From a bacterium (GTDB lineage Bacteria > Zhuqueibacterota > Zhuqueibacteria > Residuimicrobiales > Oceaniaggregativiventaceae), in the NCBI GenBank assembly GCA_029565675.1, contig JAKQNP010000002.1, positions 620,001 to 684,000 of the forward strand: a stretch of DNA of 64,000 bases, read 5' to 3'. The notes under the pieces were generated by a model. The model was given only the letters and a program-made list of their open reading frames with translations. It was not told where the DNA came from and did not search any database. Shown in pieces: positions 63,534-64,000 of the stretch. Numbering within the stretch: the stretch's first letter is position 1; the number at the start of each line of letters is the position of its first letter. A program made the position numbers and the translations under genes.

Positions 63534-63956
63534 ATGCCAACAGAACGCGCAACTCAGCGAAAGCAAAAAATGGTTCTGATTGCCTCCAACGATCCAGAGA
63601 TCCGCACCGCATTATCGGAACGGTTCAGAGGAGAGACATTCAATATCCGGTTTGCTCTTCATAGTTTGGACGTGCTTGCCCAAGTGATAGAACGCGAAAC
63701 GGATATCCTCGTTTTGGACCTCGATATGCATGGCCATGTCGGCATCGATGTTTTGCCGGTAATACGCAAGATAAGACCTCGATTGCCGATCGTGGTGATT
63801 TCCGACGATTTTACCAACCGCATCCGAAAAATTGCTGCAGAACAAGGAATGACCTACCAGGCATTCAAGCCAAAAACACGGGCAGAGGTGGGAGCGATTT
63901 TCACTGCTGCAGAGCGAATTCTGGAAAAGTGCGCTTGCCTGCACCTGGTGAATTGA
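63534..63956 (+). CDS. stand-alone receiver-domain protein
   Basis: The 140-residue protein has an N-terminal basic stretch of 12 residues and then a CheY-like receiver: VLIASNDPEIR (acidic pocket weak, Asn-Asp), phospho-acceptor Asp62 in ILVLDLDMHGH, Ser in VVISDDF and Lys in QAFKPKT. The usual Met-Pro after the acceptor reads Met-His. No output domain follows, so it may act as a phosphate shuttle or by protein contact. The start has only a distant AAAGG, so an inner Met at residue 13 is possible. The candidate sigma-54 promoter lies upstream. Confidence 0.85.
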   Translation: MPTERATQRKQKMVLIASNDPEIRTALSERFRGETFNIRFALHSLDVLAQVIERETDILVLDLDMHGHVGIDVLPVIRKIRPRLPIVVISDDFTNRIRKIAAEQGMTYQAFKPKTRAEVGAIFTAAERILEKCACLHLVN

Positions 63957-64000
63957 ACCGCCTTCCACCCACGGCATGCCTTCGGATCCGGTTGGCGTGC

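Overview
The window reads as a chromosome segment of a Gram-negative bacterium of the FCB kind (Bacteroidota/Calditrichota/candidate KSB1-like). The evidence is PorV-like outer-membrane proteins, two secreted proteins with type IX secretion (Por) C-terminal sorting modules, several TonB/ExbB/ExbD components, a lipoprotein and giant TPR proteins, and a class 1B (pyrK/pyrD) dihydroorotate dehydrogenase. The phylum is inferred; there is no rRNA gene here to settle it. Coding density is high, base composition looks balanced, and ATGA start/stop overlaps are frequent. I see no transposase, integrase, prophage, CRISPR array, tRNA or rRNA gene. The segment looks like ordinary core genome with a lineage-specific cell-surface section in the middle.

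Layout. 1-8164: the end of a DacB-like carboxypeptidase, a small membrane protein, a membrane adenylate cyclase, a PorV-like/TPR fusion, a NusG-II/Gx-transporter pair and a TPR lipoprotein. 8185-11238 (+): pyrK, pyrD, an RlpA-like protein and cdsA. 11380-15643 (-): a peptide-use locus with an OPT oligopeptide transporter, a PqqD-like protein, an M29 aminopeptidase and an M55 D-aminopeptidase. 16077-30004 (+): a long housekeeping run of ecfT, truA, transaldolase-like, HtrA, purB, purC, psd, pssA, DUF4321, two tatA genes, gatA, gatB, efp, accB, accC and gcvH.

30862-43296 (+) is the surface section: a PorV-like protein, a large M6-like secreted protein whose HExxH site is gone, a 1021-residue protein joining an HEFSH peptidase domain to a PD40 propeller and a BamA-like barrel, two related small envelope proteins, a TonB-like protein and a GH3 glycosidase. 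43271-50065 (-) is a probable five-gene operon: giant TPR protein, plug-less receptor-like barrel, ExbB, ExbD and TonB. 50448-58437 holds superoxide dismutase, RpiB, a small membrane protein, an HGSNAT-like acyltransferase, an MDR oxidoreductase, a secreted GH13 amylase-family enzyme, a QueT-like S component, and ylxQ/ylxR.

58869-63956 is a signalling operon: two soluble histidine kinases and an NtrC-type sigma-54 activator, then a hairpin terminator, a good sigma-54 promoter match and a stand-alone receiver protein. The most interesting parts are the pseudo-M6/protease-barrel cluster, the TonB operon with a plug-less receptor, the PqqD gene coupled to a peptide transporter, and the sigma-54 circuit at the right end. 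These are combinations of recognisable families; whether any is a new system is inference.
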